From Bifidobacterium dentium JCM 1195 = DSM 20436 (lineage in GTDB: Bacteria > Actinomycetota > Actinomycetes > Actinomycetales > Bifidobacteriaceae): 64,000 bases of DNA. The number at the start of each line of letters is the position of its first letter. Position 1 is the first letter of the stretch. The DNA lies in NCBI RefSeq assembly GCF_001042595.1, contig NZ_AP012326.1:620001-684000 (forward strand). Direction: 5' to 3'. The notes under the pieces were generated by a model. It was not told the origin of the DNA. It worked only from the letters and a program-made list of their open reading frames with translations, and made no database searches. The translations under genes were made by a program, and so were the position numbers. Of this stretch, positions 18,113-27,545 are shown piece after piece.

Positions 18113-19036
18113 TTACTCGTGCTTTTCGCTCCACTCCTCATCGGTGGGAGTGTCATCATATAGCTCGCGGCCCTCCTGCTCGGCCAACTCCATCTGCTCG
18201 TTGATCCATGCGGCCTCGGCCGGATTGATATCCGCCGTGTCAAGCACCTTCTGCCACACCGGATACAGCATATGCATCACCGGATAGAGCGCAGTGATGA
18301 GAATCTCCGGCTTATGCTTGCGCGAATGCTGCGGATGCGCATTGAACGTGTTCTTGAACCGGCGCATATAGTTCAGGAACGACGTGGGGGAGGTGTCCAT
18401 GCGGCGCGCGCTGATGCCGGCGATCATGCGCGGGCAATACACCGTCTTCATATCCTTGCCAAGCAGATGCAACGAAATATCGATATCCTCATGCATCACA
18501 TCGGACTTGTCACGGCACACCTCACCGGCAATCGCATGCCATGCGGACGCACGCAACGCCATATTCGAACCAAACAGCAACGGCTGACCATCATCGGCCT
18601 TGTAAATGCGCTTACGGGTGGAATTGTCACTGCGAAGCCCGAAATGACGACTCGGCATATCGTAGTACATCACCGGACCGGTGGCGCCCATGGCCTCCGG
18701 ATCCTCGGTGAAGATGCCGGCGACCACCTCGACCCAATCCGGGCGGATCATGCAGTCGGCATCGAAACGGCCCAGCACATCACCCGTAGCATGGTTCAGG
18801 CCATAATCACGCGTGGGAATCAGCCCCTGCTCCTCATCCTGATGCAACAGGCGCACCGGAGCCTCGGGATGATCCTTCATGAACTGCTCGACCACGGCGA
18901 CGGTCGAATCGGTGGAGCGGTTATCGACGACAATCACCTCATGCGGCATCACGGTCTGCCTAGTGGCGTTGAGCAGGCAATCGTTGATACGCTCCGCTTC
19001 ATTCCATGCAGGGATGATAATTGAAACGTTCAGCAT
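18113..19036 (-). CDS. Family 2 glycosyltransferase, soluble
   Basis: 307 residues from the ATG at 19036; the frame is open further upstream but the GT-A fold starts at once with VSIIIPAWNEAERINDCL. The GT2 motifs are the acidic DNRST near residue 45 and the metal-binding D-x-D in GRFDADCMIRPDW. It has no clear membrane segments. Acceptor and sugar are unknown; a cell-surface glycan or glycolipid is plausible. Divergent from the AI-2E transporter, with 56 bp between starts. Confidence 0.8.
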   Translation of the reverse strand: MLNVSIIIPAWNEAERINDCLLNATRQTVMPHEVIVVDNRSTDSTVAVVEQFMKDHPEAPVRLLHQDEEQGLIPTRDYGLNHATGDVLGRFDADCMIRPDWVEVVAGIFTEDPEAMGATGPVMYYDMPSRHFGLRSDNSTRKRIYKADDGQPLLFGSNMALRASAWHAIAGEVCRDKSDVMHEDIDISLHLLGKDMKTVYCPRMIAGISARRMDTSPTSFLNYMRRFKNTFNAHPQHSRKHKPEILITALYPVMHMLYPVWQKVLDTADINPAEAAWINEQMELAEQEGRELYDDTPTDEEWSEKHE

Positions 19037-19092
19037 GCCTACAAGAATATGTGCCAGTCCGTACACGGTGCCTGTCGCTACAATAAGGAGCC

Positions 19093-20592
19093 ATGAGCGA
19101 ACGCGTACGGCACATGAATGAAACGACGGACGATACGATGGCTGCCGAAGACACCACGAATACGGCGACAACCATGGCGGATGACGGGCAACGCTGGGAT
19201 CTGGGCACCCTGTTCCCTGCGAAGGGCGATTCCAGAAGACCACCGGAATGGCTAGGACGCGCCCTGCTGTACATCGCCATCGCCATCGTAGTGTTCAGCT
19301 TCTGCTGGCGCTCCTGGGGGCAGATCGCGTATCTGGTCATGGACATCGTGGTATCGCTGTTCCTTGCGCTCGCAGTGGAACCGGTGGTGGTGCCGCTGGT
19401 CAAGCATGGCTGGAAACGCGCCTTCGCGTCGCTGTTCGCGCTGGTGCTGCTGGCGGTGATCCTATGTACGCTGTTCGGTCTGTTCGGCAACATGTTCGTG
19501 CAGCAGGTGATCGCCATGATCAACGGCCTGCCCGACCTGTACAAGCAGATCTGCGACTTCGTAAGTCAGTACACGAATTTCGAACTGCCGGAGATCAACA
19601 GCCTCGGCAGCGAAATCCTCAAGAACATACAGACCTCCTGGGTCACCGATTTCGCCGGCACGGCCCTGAGCACGGTATCCGGCCTGTTCTCCTTCCTGCT
19701 GAACCTCATGACCATCGTGATGACCACGTACTACATCTCCGCAGCAGGCCCGAAACTGCGTCGCGCCGCCTGCCAGTGGATGGCGCCGGCCGCACAGCGC
19801 CGCTTCCTGTTCGTCTGGACCGTCAGCCAGGGGCAGATTTCATCCTTCCTGTTTTCCCGCGCGATTCTCGCATTGCTCAACGCCACCTTCACCGCCATCT
19901 GCCTTGAGGTCCTGCATGTGCCGTATTGGCTGCCGTTGGCGCTGTTCTGCGGCGTCACCTCGCAGTTCATCCCGATGCTCGGCACCTATATCGGCGGTGC
20001 GCTGCCGGTGCTGTTCGCATGGGGCAACCGTGGCATCTGGTACGGCATCGCCGTACTCGCATTCATCTGCGTCTACCAGCAGATCGAAAACCTGATCTTC
20101 GCGCCGAAGATCTCGCAACGTACCATGAACATCAACGATGCCGTCGCCTTCCTCGCCGTGCTCGCCTTCGGTTCGCTGTTCGGCGCGCTCGGTGCATTCC
20201 TGGCGCTACCGGTCACCGCTTCCATCCAGACCATCTTCCGTACCTACACCAAACGGTACGATCTGGTCGATTCCCCGCTGATGAACGATCCGGTTCCGGA
20301 AAAGAAGTCGAAGGTGGTGGAAGGCGCCGAGGCGATCAGCGAGCGTGTGCTGCATCACATACCGCGTGCCGTGCAGGGTTCCACCGCACATGTGCCGATT
20401 TCGGACGAGGTGCGTCAGCTGCAGGAACAGGCGTACAATATCAGCCCGTCAGATGGTTCGGATGAGGCTGACGATTCACAGACGGTCGCCATCCCGAAGA
20501 ACGCGCTTTCCGCCCAAGGCGGCAGGCCGTTGAAGGGAACGGCCGACGCGGACGACGCATCCGACGACAATCCGAGAAGTAGGTGGCGCTAA
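19093..20592 (+). CDS. AI-2E family (PerM/TqsA-type) membrane exporter
   Basis: 499 residues. About 55 polar N-terminal residues precede a hydrophobic core with roughly eight membrane segments (VFSFCWRSWGQIAYLVMDI, LFALVLLAVILCTLFGLFGN and others) and the conserved PMLGTYIGG loop of the AI-2E/UPF0118 family. The C-terminal 140 residues are polar and acidic. Family members export autoinducer-2 or small ions, but the substrate is often wrong by name. AAGGAG stands only two bases before the ATG, so initiation may be weak. It is directly joined to the next gene (TAA followed by ATG). Confidence 0.8.
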   Translation: MSERVRHMNETTDDTMAAEDTTNTATTMADDGQRWDLGTLFPAKGDSRRPPEWLGRALLYIAIAIVVFSFCWRSWGQIAYLVMDIVVSLFLALAVEPVVVPLVKHGWKRAFASLFALVLLAVILCTLFGLFGNMFVQQVIAMINGLPDLYKQICDFVSQYTNFELPEINSLGSEILKNIQTSWVTDFAGTALSTVSGLFSFLLNLMTIVMTTYYISAAGPKLRRAACQWMAPAAQRRFLFVWTVSQGQISSFLFSRAILALLNATFTAICLEVLHVPYWLPLALFCGVTSQFIPMLGTYIGGALPVLFAWGNRGIWYGIAVLAFICVYQQIENLIFAPKISQRTMNINDAVAFLAVLAFGSLFGALGAFLALPVTASIQTIFRTYTKRYDLVDSPLMNDPVPEKKSKVVEGAEAISERVLHHIPRAVQGSTAHVPISDEVRQLQEQAYNISPSDGSDEADDSQTVAIPKNALSAQGGRPLKGTADADDASDDNPRSRWR

Positions 20593-21816
20593 ATGGTACT
20601 GCTGAGCGTACTGGACATAATCCTGATCGTCGTCGGCGGCGCGGGCATGGTCTATCAGGCGGTGTGCATTCTCATCTCCCTGTTCACCAAGCCGGTCAGG
20701 TTCCCCGAAGCTCCGATGGACAAGCGGTATGCCGTGCTGATCTCCGCACGCAATGAGGAGAACGTCATCGGCAATCTCATCACCTGCATCCAGACGCAGA
20801 CCTATCCGAAGGAGCTCATCGATATTTGGCTGGTGGCCGACAACTGCACCGATGCCACCGCCGAAGTGGCGCGCGGCATGGGCTGCCATGTGATCGAACG
20901 GTTCGACCAGCGGCTCATCGGCAAAGGGTACGCGCTGACCTACCTGCTCGACCGGATGAACGAATCCGGTGCTTCCGACCCGTATGACGCCTTCTTCGTA
21001 TTCGATGCCGACAACAAGCTTGACCGGAACTACTTCGAAGAGATGAACAAGGCGTTCCAGTCCGGCTTCAAGATCCTGACCAGCTACCGTAATTCCGTGA
21101 ACCTGTCCGACAATTGGGTGTCTTCGGGTTCCGCATTGTGGTTCATCCGTGAATCACGATTCCTGAGCGCCTCGCGCATGTGGCTCGGCAACAGCTGCCA
21201 CGTCGGCGGCACCGGCTTCATGTTCTCGCAGGAGATCATGCGCCGCAATAACGGGTGGAAGTTCCATCTGCTGACCGAAGACCTTGAATTCACCATGGAC
21301 TCCGTGTTGCACGGCGATCGCATCGGCTATTGCGGCACCGCGATCCTGTACGACGAGCAGCCCGTCACCTTCTCGCAAAGCTGGCGTCAGCGCCTGCGGT
21401 GGAGCAAGGGATTCCTGCAGGTGTTCCGCTACTATGGCCCGGCCCTGATCAAGCGGGCGATTCGCGAACGTGATTTTTCCGCCGTTGATTTCACGCTGCT
21501 GCTGTGCCCGTTCACCGTGCTCGGCATAGCCCGTATTCTGCTCGGCCTGCTGTTCGCGCTATGCGGATTCGTGACCTGGCAGAGTCAGCTCAACTCGCTT
21601 ACCGGATGGACTTCCGGCATTGTGATGTCGGTGGTCGGCATGATGGGATTGGCGGCGTTGACCATCATCGTGGAACGCGATCATGTGGGAGCCACCAACA
21701 AGGAACTGTTCGCCTATGTGCTGAGCTTCCCGATCTACATGTTCAGCTATGTGCCGATCTCGTTCCAGGCGGTGTTCTCCAAGGCCGAGTGGAAGCCGAT
21801 CGAACACAAGGGCTGA
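20593..21816 (+). CDS. Membrane-bound family 2 glycosyltransferase
   Basis: 407 residues starting at the base after the AI-2E gene stop, so translation is probably coupled. One N-terminal membrane helix, a GT2 catalytic domain (ISARNEENVIGNL, DNCTD, FVFDADNKLD with D-x-D) and the processive-type QRLRWSKG motif, then three C-terminal membrane segments. This is the architecture of BcsA/HAS/N-glycosyltransferase proteins that polymerise and export polysaccharide or transfer sugars across the membrane. Product unknown. Confidence 0.85.
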   Translation: MVLLSVLDIILIVVGGAGMVYQAVCILISLFTKPVRFPEAPMDKRYAVLISARNEENVIGNLITCIQTQTYPKELIDIWLVADNCTDATAEVARGMGCHVIERFDQRLIGKGYALTYLLDRMNESGASDPYDAFFVFDADNKLDRNYFEEMNKAFQSGFKILTSYRNSVNLSDNWVSSGSALWFIRESRFLSASRMWLGNSCHVGGTGFMFSQEIMRRNNGWKFHLLTEDLEFTMDSVLHGDRIGYCGTAILYDEQPVTFSQSWRQRLRWSKGFLQVFRYYGPALIKRAIRERDFSAVDFTLLLCPFTVLGIARILLGLLFALCGFVTWQSQLNSLTGWTSGIVMSVVGMMGLAALTIIVERDHVGATNKELFAYVLSFPIYMFSYVPISFQAVFSKAEWKPIEHKG

Positions 21817-21963
21817 AGTCCATCTGCCGAAGGGGCGCCTTCGCCATGCGTTGCGCTTTCCGCTATGCGCTGGACGACAACGTTTCGCTGATGGCATGAT
21901 GTACGCAGTGCGTTCACCGTGGGCATAATGCGCACGCCGTTATGAGGCTGATAGGGTGGTGGC

Positions 21964-22782
21964 ATGAGTTTAGACAATGTTTCCCCTTCTGTGGGATTTG
22001 CCCCGGCCGTTCCCCTAGATGGCTCCGCAGCGGTTTCGATTCGCGGTCTGTTCAAGCGTTTTGGGCAGAAGGTGGCCGTCAACGGATTGTCCCTCGACAT
22101 TCCGGTGGGTTCCTTTTACGGATTGGTCGGACCGAACGGCGCCGGCAAGACGACCACGCTCAACATGGTGACCGGCTTGCTCGTGCCGGATGGCGGTGCG
22201 GCCATGATTCTCGGGCGTGACGTATGGCGCGATCTGAACGCAGTGAAGCGTTCCATCGGCGTGATGCCGCAACCGGACCAGATCTTCGACAGGCTGACGG
22301 GCCTGCAGCTGCTCGTCTATGCGGGCATGCTGCGCGGCATGAAACGCGACGAATCGGTCAAACGTGCCAACGATCTGCTGGGGGCGTTCGACCTGACGGG
22401 TGCCGCGAACGTGATGGTCGCCGACTATTCGGCCGGTATGACCAAGAAAATCTGCCTGGCCAGCGCCATGATCCATAGTCCGCGCGTCCTGGTGCTCGAC
22501 GAGCCGTTCGAATCGGTCGATCCGGTCTCCAGCGCGAATCTCAGGGACATTCTCATCGAATACGCCTCCACCGGCGGAACCGTCATCATCTCATCGCACG
22601 TCATGGCGCTTGTCGAGAAGATGTGCACGCATGTGGCCGTCATCAACAAGGGTCAGGTCTGCGCGGCCGGCACCGTGGAGCAGGTCGCGGCCGGCGAAGA
22701 TCTCGAGGACCGTTTCCTGCAGCTGGTCGGCGGCCGTCATGCGGCGGCGCGACTGTCGTGGCTGGACGGTGGTGCGCAGTGA
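21964..22782 (+). CDS. ABC transporter ATP-binding protein
   Basis: 272 residues. Walker A GPNGAGKT, Q-loop MPQPDQ, a variant signature YSAGMTKK (usually LSGGM), Walker B VLVLDEPFES and switch SSHVMAL. It resembles the CcmA/DrrA type of exporters. The ORF overlaps the next gene by four bases (GTGA), so both form one exporter. Substrate unknown. Confidence 0.85.
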   Translation: MSLDNVSPSVGFAPAVPLDGSAAVSIRGLFKRFGQKVAVNGLSLDIPVGSFYGLVGPNGAGKTTTLNMVTGLLVPDGGAAMILGRDVWRDLNAVKRSIGVMPQPDQIFDRLTGLQLLVYAGMLRGMKRDESVKRANDLLGAFDLTGAANVMVADYSAGMTKKICLASAMIHSPRVLVLDEPFESVDPVSSANLRDILIEYASTGGTVIISSHVMALVEKMCTHVAVINKGQVCAAGTVEQVAAGEDLEDRFLQLVGGRHAAARLSWLDGGAQ

Positions 22783-24407
22783 ACGCCGTCGGTACCATCA
22801 TGAGATTGCGCTGGGCGCTGATGCGGGCGACCATGCGCAAATCGACCATGATGCTCGTCAGCTACATCATCAGCGCGATATTCGGCGCCGGCGCAATCGT
22901 CGGTTCCGTGGCGTTGGGTCTTATGCTCGGTCCGCTCATCGGCGGCACCGACGGCATGATCTGGCAGATCCTACGCATGGTGATGGTGCTGTGCGGCGCC
23001 TTCACGACAGCCATCGTGATCATCGTGCAGATCATGTATTTCGGTCAGGGCACGGCCATGAATCCGCAGAAATTCGAACTGTACGGAATCGATGACCACA
23101 CCTTGGTCAGCGGCCTGTTCCTATCCGGTCTGACCGGTCTGGCCACGATCTGGGGCGTACTCGTCATGCTCGGCCTGGTGCCGATCTACCAGTCCGCGGG
23201 TGCCATCGGCATCGTGGCGGGCATCGTCGCCGTCCCATTGGCAATCATCACCATGATGGTGCTGTCGAAACTCGTGATCTCGCTGCTGACCACGTTGACG
23301 AATTCCAGCAGCGGCAAAAGCACGATTTCCATCATCACCATCCTGCTGTTCGTGCTGCTGTGCCAGGTTCCGGGCATGGCGATGAACAGCCAGGATCTGG
23401 ATCATTTCAGCCTCAAGCCGTTCATGATGGTTGCGGACGTGTTCTCGTGGACGCCGTTGGGTGCGGCGTTCCAGCTGCCGTTCGACGTGGTCGCCGGTTC
23501 CTGGGGCTTTGCGGCGCTTCGCCTGCTGATACTCGTCGCCACATGGGTGGTGTGCTACCTCGGCTGCCTGTGGTGCCTGAAGAAGGACCGCACCATCGCC
23601 GGCTCCACCGCGCATGCCGTTTCCTCGAAGGGCATCGGCCTGTTCTCCACGATGCCGGATTCCCCGTCCGGCGCGATTTCGGCCCGTTTGCTCACCTACC
23701 TGCGCAGGGATCCGCGACAGGCGCCGATGATGTTCATGCCGTTGCTGTTCATTGTGGTGTTCACCATACAATCGCACGGCATAACCGCGATGGTATGGCA
23801 GTCGATCATCTGGGCGGGTCTCTTCCTGGTGCTGCTTGAAGGTAACGGCCTGTCCTATGACGGCCGGGGCTTCACCATGGAGGTGATCAGCGGCGTTCGC
23901 GGTGTGGATGACCGCCACGGCCGCGTGCGGGTCTATATGGTCATGCTGATCGCCTACATCGCGATACTGATGGTCATCGTCTATGCGATCACCGGCGACT
24001 GGCGCAGTACCGAAGGGCTGATCATGGGATTGGTCTTCGGCTGCATAAGCCTGTGTCTGGGATTCTGCGGACTGGGCTTGGCGGAAGTGGTCTCCTGCGT
24101 GTTCATGTACCCGGTACCGTCCATATCGCGCCCGTTCTCGTCGCCGCAGGGCAGGGTGGGAGCCCAGATGCTGTTCCCCTTCCTGCACATGTTCGGCATG
24201 ATTCTGCTGTTGCTGCCCACCGGCATCGTTGCGTTGGCGCTGGGATTGACGGGCAATTGGGAGCTGTATTGGCTGTTGGCCCCTGTTTCGCTGGTCAACG
24301 GCATCGCCGCGCTTGCGATTGGTACATGGCTTGGCGGTAAGCTGTTGGAAGCTCGGATGCCGAGAATCCTCGCCACTTTGGACTCCTTCGCATCCCTGCA
24401 ACAGTAA
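22779..24407 (+). CDS. ABC exporter membrane subunit
   Basis: 542 residues from GTG 22779, overlapping the ATPase gene by four bases. About twelve hydrophobic segments are spread along the length with no nucleotide-binding motif, which fits a full-size permease that pairs with the preceding ATPase. The family is not recognised by name. Similar two-gene units occur in actinobacteria for peptide, drug or lipid export. Confidence 0.75.
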   Translation: MNAVGTIMRLRWALMRATMRKSTMMLVSYIISAIFGAGAIVGSVALGLMLGPLIGGTDGMIWQILRMVMVLCGAFTTAIVIIVQIMYFGQGTAMNPQKFELYGIDDHTLVSGLFLSGLTGLATIWGVLVMLGLVPIYQSAGAIGIVAGIVAVPLAIITMMVLSKLVISLLTTLTNSSSGKSTISIITILLFVLLCQVPGMAMNSQDLDHFSLKPFMMVADVFSWTPLGAAFQLPFDVVAGSWGFAALRLLILVATWVVCYLGCLWCLKKDRTIAGSTAHAVSSKGIGLFSTMPDSPSGAISARLLTYLRRDPRQAPMMFMPLLFIVVFTIQSHGITAMVWQSIIWAGLFLVLLEGNGLSYDGRGFTMEVISGVRGVDDRHGRVRVYMVMLIAYIAILMVIVYAITGDWRSTEGLIMGLVFGCISLCLGFCGLGLAEVVSCVFMYPVPSISRPFSSPQGRVGAQMLFPFLHMFGMILLLLPTGIVALALGLTGNWELYWLLAPVSLVNGIAALAIGTWLGGKLLEARMPRILATLDSFASLQQ

Positions 24408-24442
24408 GGACGGATCTTTGTCGGATTGAGGGGGAGCGGTCG

Positions 24443-25888
24443 GTGACGCGCAGAGCAGGAGCATTCCAGCAGAGGACGATTCGCCGCCGCGTCACCGTAT
24501 TGCTTTCCGTGGCCGTCACCGCGGCATTGTGCCTGGGGTATGTGGCAGGCGACCTGTATGACGTGTTGCCGGGCGTCCTGACGCTCAACGAGGTGGAACG
24601 TGCCACAACCGCGGAGCCCCGTACCGTAATGTCCGCTTCGAAGGTCGTCGGGAATCTGGATTCGTCGATCGCCGTGGATGCCACCGCCGCACGGCGGCTT
24701 ATCGACGAATTCGCCGCGACCGAGGGCATCGGCGGCGACTATTCCATCGCCATCGCCGACGCCAAGGGCGAGGTGGTGGCCGAAAGCGGCATCGACGAGA
24801 CACGGGTGCCGGCTTCCACCATGAAAACGTTGACCGCATACGCCGTTGCGACCACACTCGACATGGGCAGCACCCTCGCCACGCAGACTTATGTGGAACA
24901 GAAACAGGACGGTACCGCGAATCTGGTACTCGTCGGCGGCGGTGACATGCTGCTTGGCGCGGGGAACAGCGATTCCGCGCACGTCAATGGGCGGGCGGGG
25001 CTCGGCACGCTGGCCAGCGACACCGCGCGGGCGCTGAAGCAGCGTGGCATCAGCGAGGTGACCCTGCGCTATGACGATTCGTTGTTCGGCGATGATCGTT
25101 GGCCGTCCGGCATCGCCGAACTCGACACCGAACACCTGTATTATGCGCCGGTCTCATCCATGGCCGTGGACGGCGCGCGGCAATGGGACGGCGCGAATCC
25201 GCAGAATCCCGATGTGTTCTCCACCTATCCCGCCTTGAGCATGCAGCCGGCGTTGGATGCCGTGCAGACGTTCCGGCAACGTTTGGAGGAGCAGGGCATC
25301 ACCGTGCAGGGTGATGTCGAACAGGGCGTCGCACCGGCGGAAACCAGCCCGATCGCACAGGTGCAATCAGCCTCTCTGAGCGAGATCATGGCATTCATGC
25401 TGCGGCATTCCGACAACACCCTGGCCGAGGAATTCGGCCGTCTGCTGGCCATCGATAGAAAAACGGGCAATTCGCCGGCAGGCGCGGCCCGAGCGGTCAA
25501 GAGCGTTCTGGAACAGGCGGGAATCTCCACGAACGGATTGCGTATGATGAACTGCTCCGGCCTTGCGGAGGAATCCAAGGTCACCGTGCGCACGTTGCTT
25601 GAAGTGCAGCAGCGTAATCTCACCGCCGGGACCGGTGCCGCGGCTGCGGAAGGATTGTCCATCGTAGGATTCGTCGGCACCGCGGCCGACCGGCTGAACG
25701 ACGCCTCCGAAGCGGGTCTGCTGCGTGTGAAGACCGGCAGTCTCGACGGTGTCACCGCCATGACCGGCAACGTGTCACGCACCCGCGGGGGAGCGCTGAC
25801 CTTCGCCGTCATCGTCAACGATCCCGACGATATGCAGGCCGCGCGCGACGCCATCGACACGTTCATCGCCGGTTTGCCGAAACTGTGA
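24443..25888 (+). CDS. dacB: D-alanyl-D-alanine carboxypeptidase/endopeptidase (PBP4, class C)
   Basis: 481 residues from GTG 24443. N-terminal anchor at 17-37, then a peptidase S13 domain with all three active-site motifs: S125-T-M-K128, S-D-N in RHSDNTLAEE and K-T-G in VKTGSLDG. It trims or opens peptidoglycan cross-links outside the membrane. In actinobacteria it commonly precedes tilS-hpt-ftsH, as here; only 6 bp separate it from tilS. Confidence 0.92.
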   Translation: MTRRAGAFQQRTIRRRVTVLLSVAVTAALCLGYVAGDLYDVLPGVLTLNEVERATTAEPRTVMSASKVVGNLDSSIAVDATAARRLIDEFAATEGIGGDYSIAIADAKGEVVAESGIDETRVPASTMKTLTAYAVATTLDMGSTLATQTYVEQKQDGTANLVLVGGGDMLLGAGNSDSAHVNGRAGLGTLASDTARALKQRGISEVTLRYDDSLFGDDRWPSGIAELDTEHLYYAPVSSMAVDGARQWDGANPQNPDVFSTYPALSMQPALDAVQTFRQRLEEQGITVQGDVEQGVAPAETSPIAQVQSASLSEIMAFMLRHSDNTLAEEFGRLLAIDRKTGNSPAGAARAVKSVLEQAGISTNGLRMMNCSGLAEESKVTVRTLLEVQQRNLTAGTGAAAAEGLSIVGFVGTAADRLNDASEAGLLRVKTGSLDGVTAMTGNVSRTRGGALTFAVIVNDPDDMQAARDAIDTFIAGLPKL

Positions 25889-25894
25889 TGCCCC

Positions 25895-26995
25895 ATGGTG
25901 TACTCCCCACGACTGCGTAAGGCCATAGGGCATCTTAACGCCGCGCTGGTCGACGCCGGATTCGGACTGCAGGACGCGCGGTTCGCGCGGCACGGCGAGC
26001 ATGAACCGAATGCGGACGCGCCATTGATCATGGTCGCATGTTCCGGCGGACGGGATTCCATGGCGCTGGCGGCGGTCTGCGCAACCGTATGCGCCAGTCT
26101 GGGATTGCGCTGCGGTGCCATCATCATCGACCATCAACTGCAGAACGGTTCCGCCGAGGTAGCCGCAAAGACCGCCCGTCGTTGTGAGGCGCTGGGCCTT
26201 GATCCGGTACGTGTGCGTGCCATCGAAGTGCACGGCAACGGGCAAGGCCTTGAAGCCGCAGCCAGGGAAGCCCGATATGCCGCCATCGTCGAGGAATGCT
26301 CCGATGCTGCGGCCGTGCTGTTGGCGCATACGAAGAACGATCAGGCCGAAACCGTGCTCATCGGACTGCTACGTTCGGCCGGGCTTGACGCCATCGCCGG
26401 CATGGAAGGCTCGTTCAGTCGTGACGGTGTAACGTTCCTGCGCCCTTGGCTGGATGTGACAAGGGAGGAGACCACCGGCATCTGCGAGGATCTGGGGCTC
26501 GAATGGTGGGACGATCCGACCAACGGTCCCGACGCGATCCGGGAAGACGGTTTGCCGCCGAACGGCCCATTGCCGGCGAACTATCCGTTACGCTCACGCG
26601 TACGGCACGATCTGATGCCGTATCTGCAACGTTTCGCAGGGGGCGATGTCGTTTCGCGGCTTTCAATCGGCGCGGGACTTGCGCAGACCGACAGGGATTA
26701 TCTCAACAAGCGGGCGCAGGAGATCGCCGAACGGGCGGTGACGTTCAGCGAAGACCAGGTGCGGTTCAGCGTCGGCGTACTGCAATCGCAGCATGAGGCG
26801 ATTCGACTGCGCGTCATCGCCCACGCACTCGGCCAGGCCGGCATCGCATGCTCCGCACGGCATGTCAGGCAGATCGACCGGCTTATCACCGACTGGCATG
26901 GCCAGCACGGTGTGGCACTTCCCAGCGGATATTCAGCCAATCGCCAGAAACACGTCATTCGCGTGTGCCAAGATGGTGGGCATGCGAATCGCTGA
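25895..26995 (+). CDS. tilS: tRNA(Ile)-lysidine synthetase
   Basis: 366 residues. The PP-loop motif CSGGRDSMAL near residue 50 binds ATP, followed by HTKNDQAETVLIGL and a C-terminal region. It converts C34 of tRNA-Ile (CAU) to lysidine, changing its charging from Met to Ile; essential. Only the N-terminal domain and one linker domain are evident, as in short actinobacterial forms. The 3-prime end overlaps hpt. Confidence 0.93.
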   Translation: MVYSPRLRKAIGHLNAALVDAGFGLQDARFARHGEHEPNADAPLIMVACSGGRDSMALAAVCATVCASLGLRCGAIIIDHQLQNGSAEVAAKTARRCEALGLDPVRVRAIEVHGNGQGLEAAAREARYAAIVEECSDAAAVLLAHTKNDQAETVLIGLLRSAGLDAIAGMEGSFSRDGVTFLRPWLDVTREETTGICEDLGLEWWDDPTNGPDAIREDGLPPNGPLPANYPLRSRVRHDLMPYLQRFAGGDVVSRLSIGAGLAQTDRDYLNKRAQEIAERAVTFSEDQVRFSVGVLQSQHEAIRLRVIAHALGQAGIACSARHVRQIDRLITDWHGQHGVALPSGYSANRQKHVIRVCQDGGHANR

Positions 26996-27545
26996 CGTGC
27001 AAGAAGACATTGATCATGAACTGATCACCAAGGAACAGATTGAAGATATCATCAACCGTGCTGCGGCCCAAGCCAGTGAAGACTATCGTGGCAGAAATCC
27101 GTTGCTGGTATGCGTGCTCAAAGGCGCGGTGAATACGATCGCCGCCTTCGCGCAGGCCATGAGCATTCCGGTGCAGATGGATTTCATGAGCCTGTCAAGC
27201 TACGGTTCAGGCACCGAATCAAGCGGTACGATCACCGTTCGTCAGGATCTGTCGACCGACGTGCGTGGCCGGCATGTGCTGATCGTCGAGGACATCATCG
27301 ATTCCGGCATCACGCTGTCGTGGCTCGTCGACGAGCTGAAGCGCCGCGGCGCCGCTTCCGTGGAAATCTTTGCGCTGCTGGAAAAGCCCGCCCGCCGAAA
27401 GGTGGATGTGGATGTGAAATATAAGGGATATGAGATTCCCGATGAATTCGTGGTCGGCTTCGGTCTGGATTATGACGAGCGCTACCGCAATCTCGATTCG
27501 ATTGCGGTGCTGAAGCCGGCAGTCTACCAAGGAGGTCAGGCATGA
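26982..27545 (+). CDS. hpt: Hypoxanthine phosphoribosyltransferase
   Basis: 187 residues from ATG 26982, overlapping tilS by 14 bases; the upstream open frame is not real. The PRPP-binding motif VLIVEDIIDSGITL and the early LVCVLKGAVNT are intact. It salvages hypoxanthine and guanine to IMP and GMP. The tilS-hpt-ftsH order is conserved in Gram-positive bacteria. Confidence 0.95.
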   Translation: MRIADVQEDIDHELITKEQIEDIINRAAAQASEDYRGRNPLLVCVLKGAVNTIAAFAQAMSIPVQMDFMSLSSYGSGTESSGTITVRQDLSTDVRGRHVLIVEDIIDSGITLSWLVDELKRRGAASVEIFALLEKPARRKVDVDVKYKGYEIPDEFVVGFGLDYDERYRNLDSIAVLKPAVYQGGQA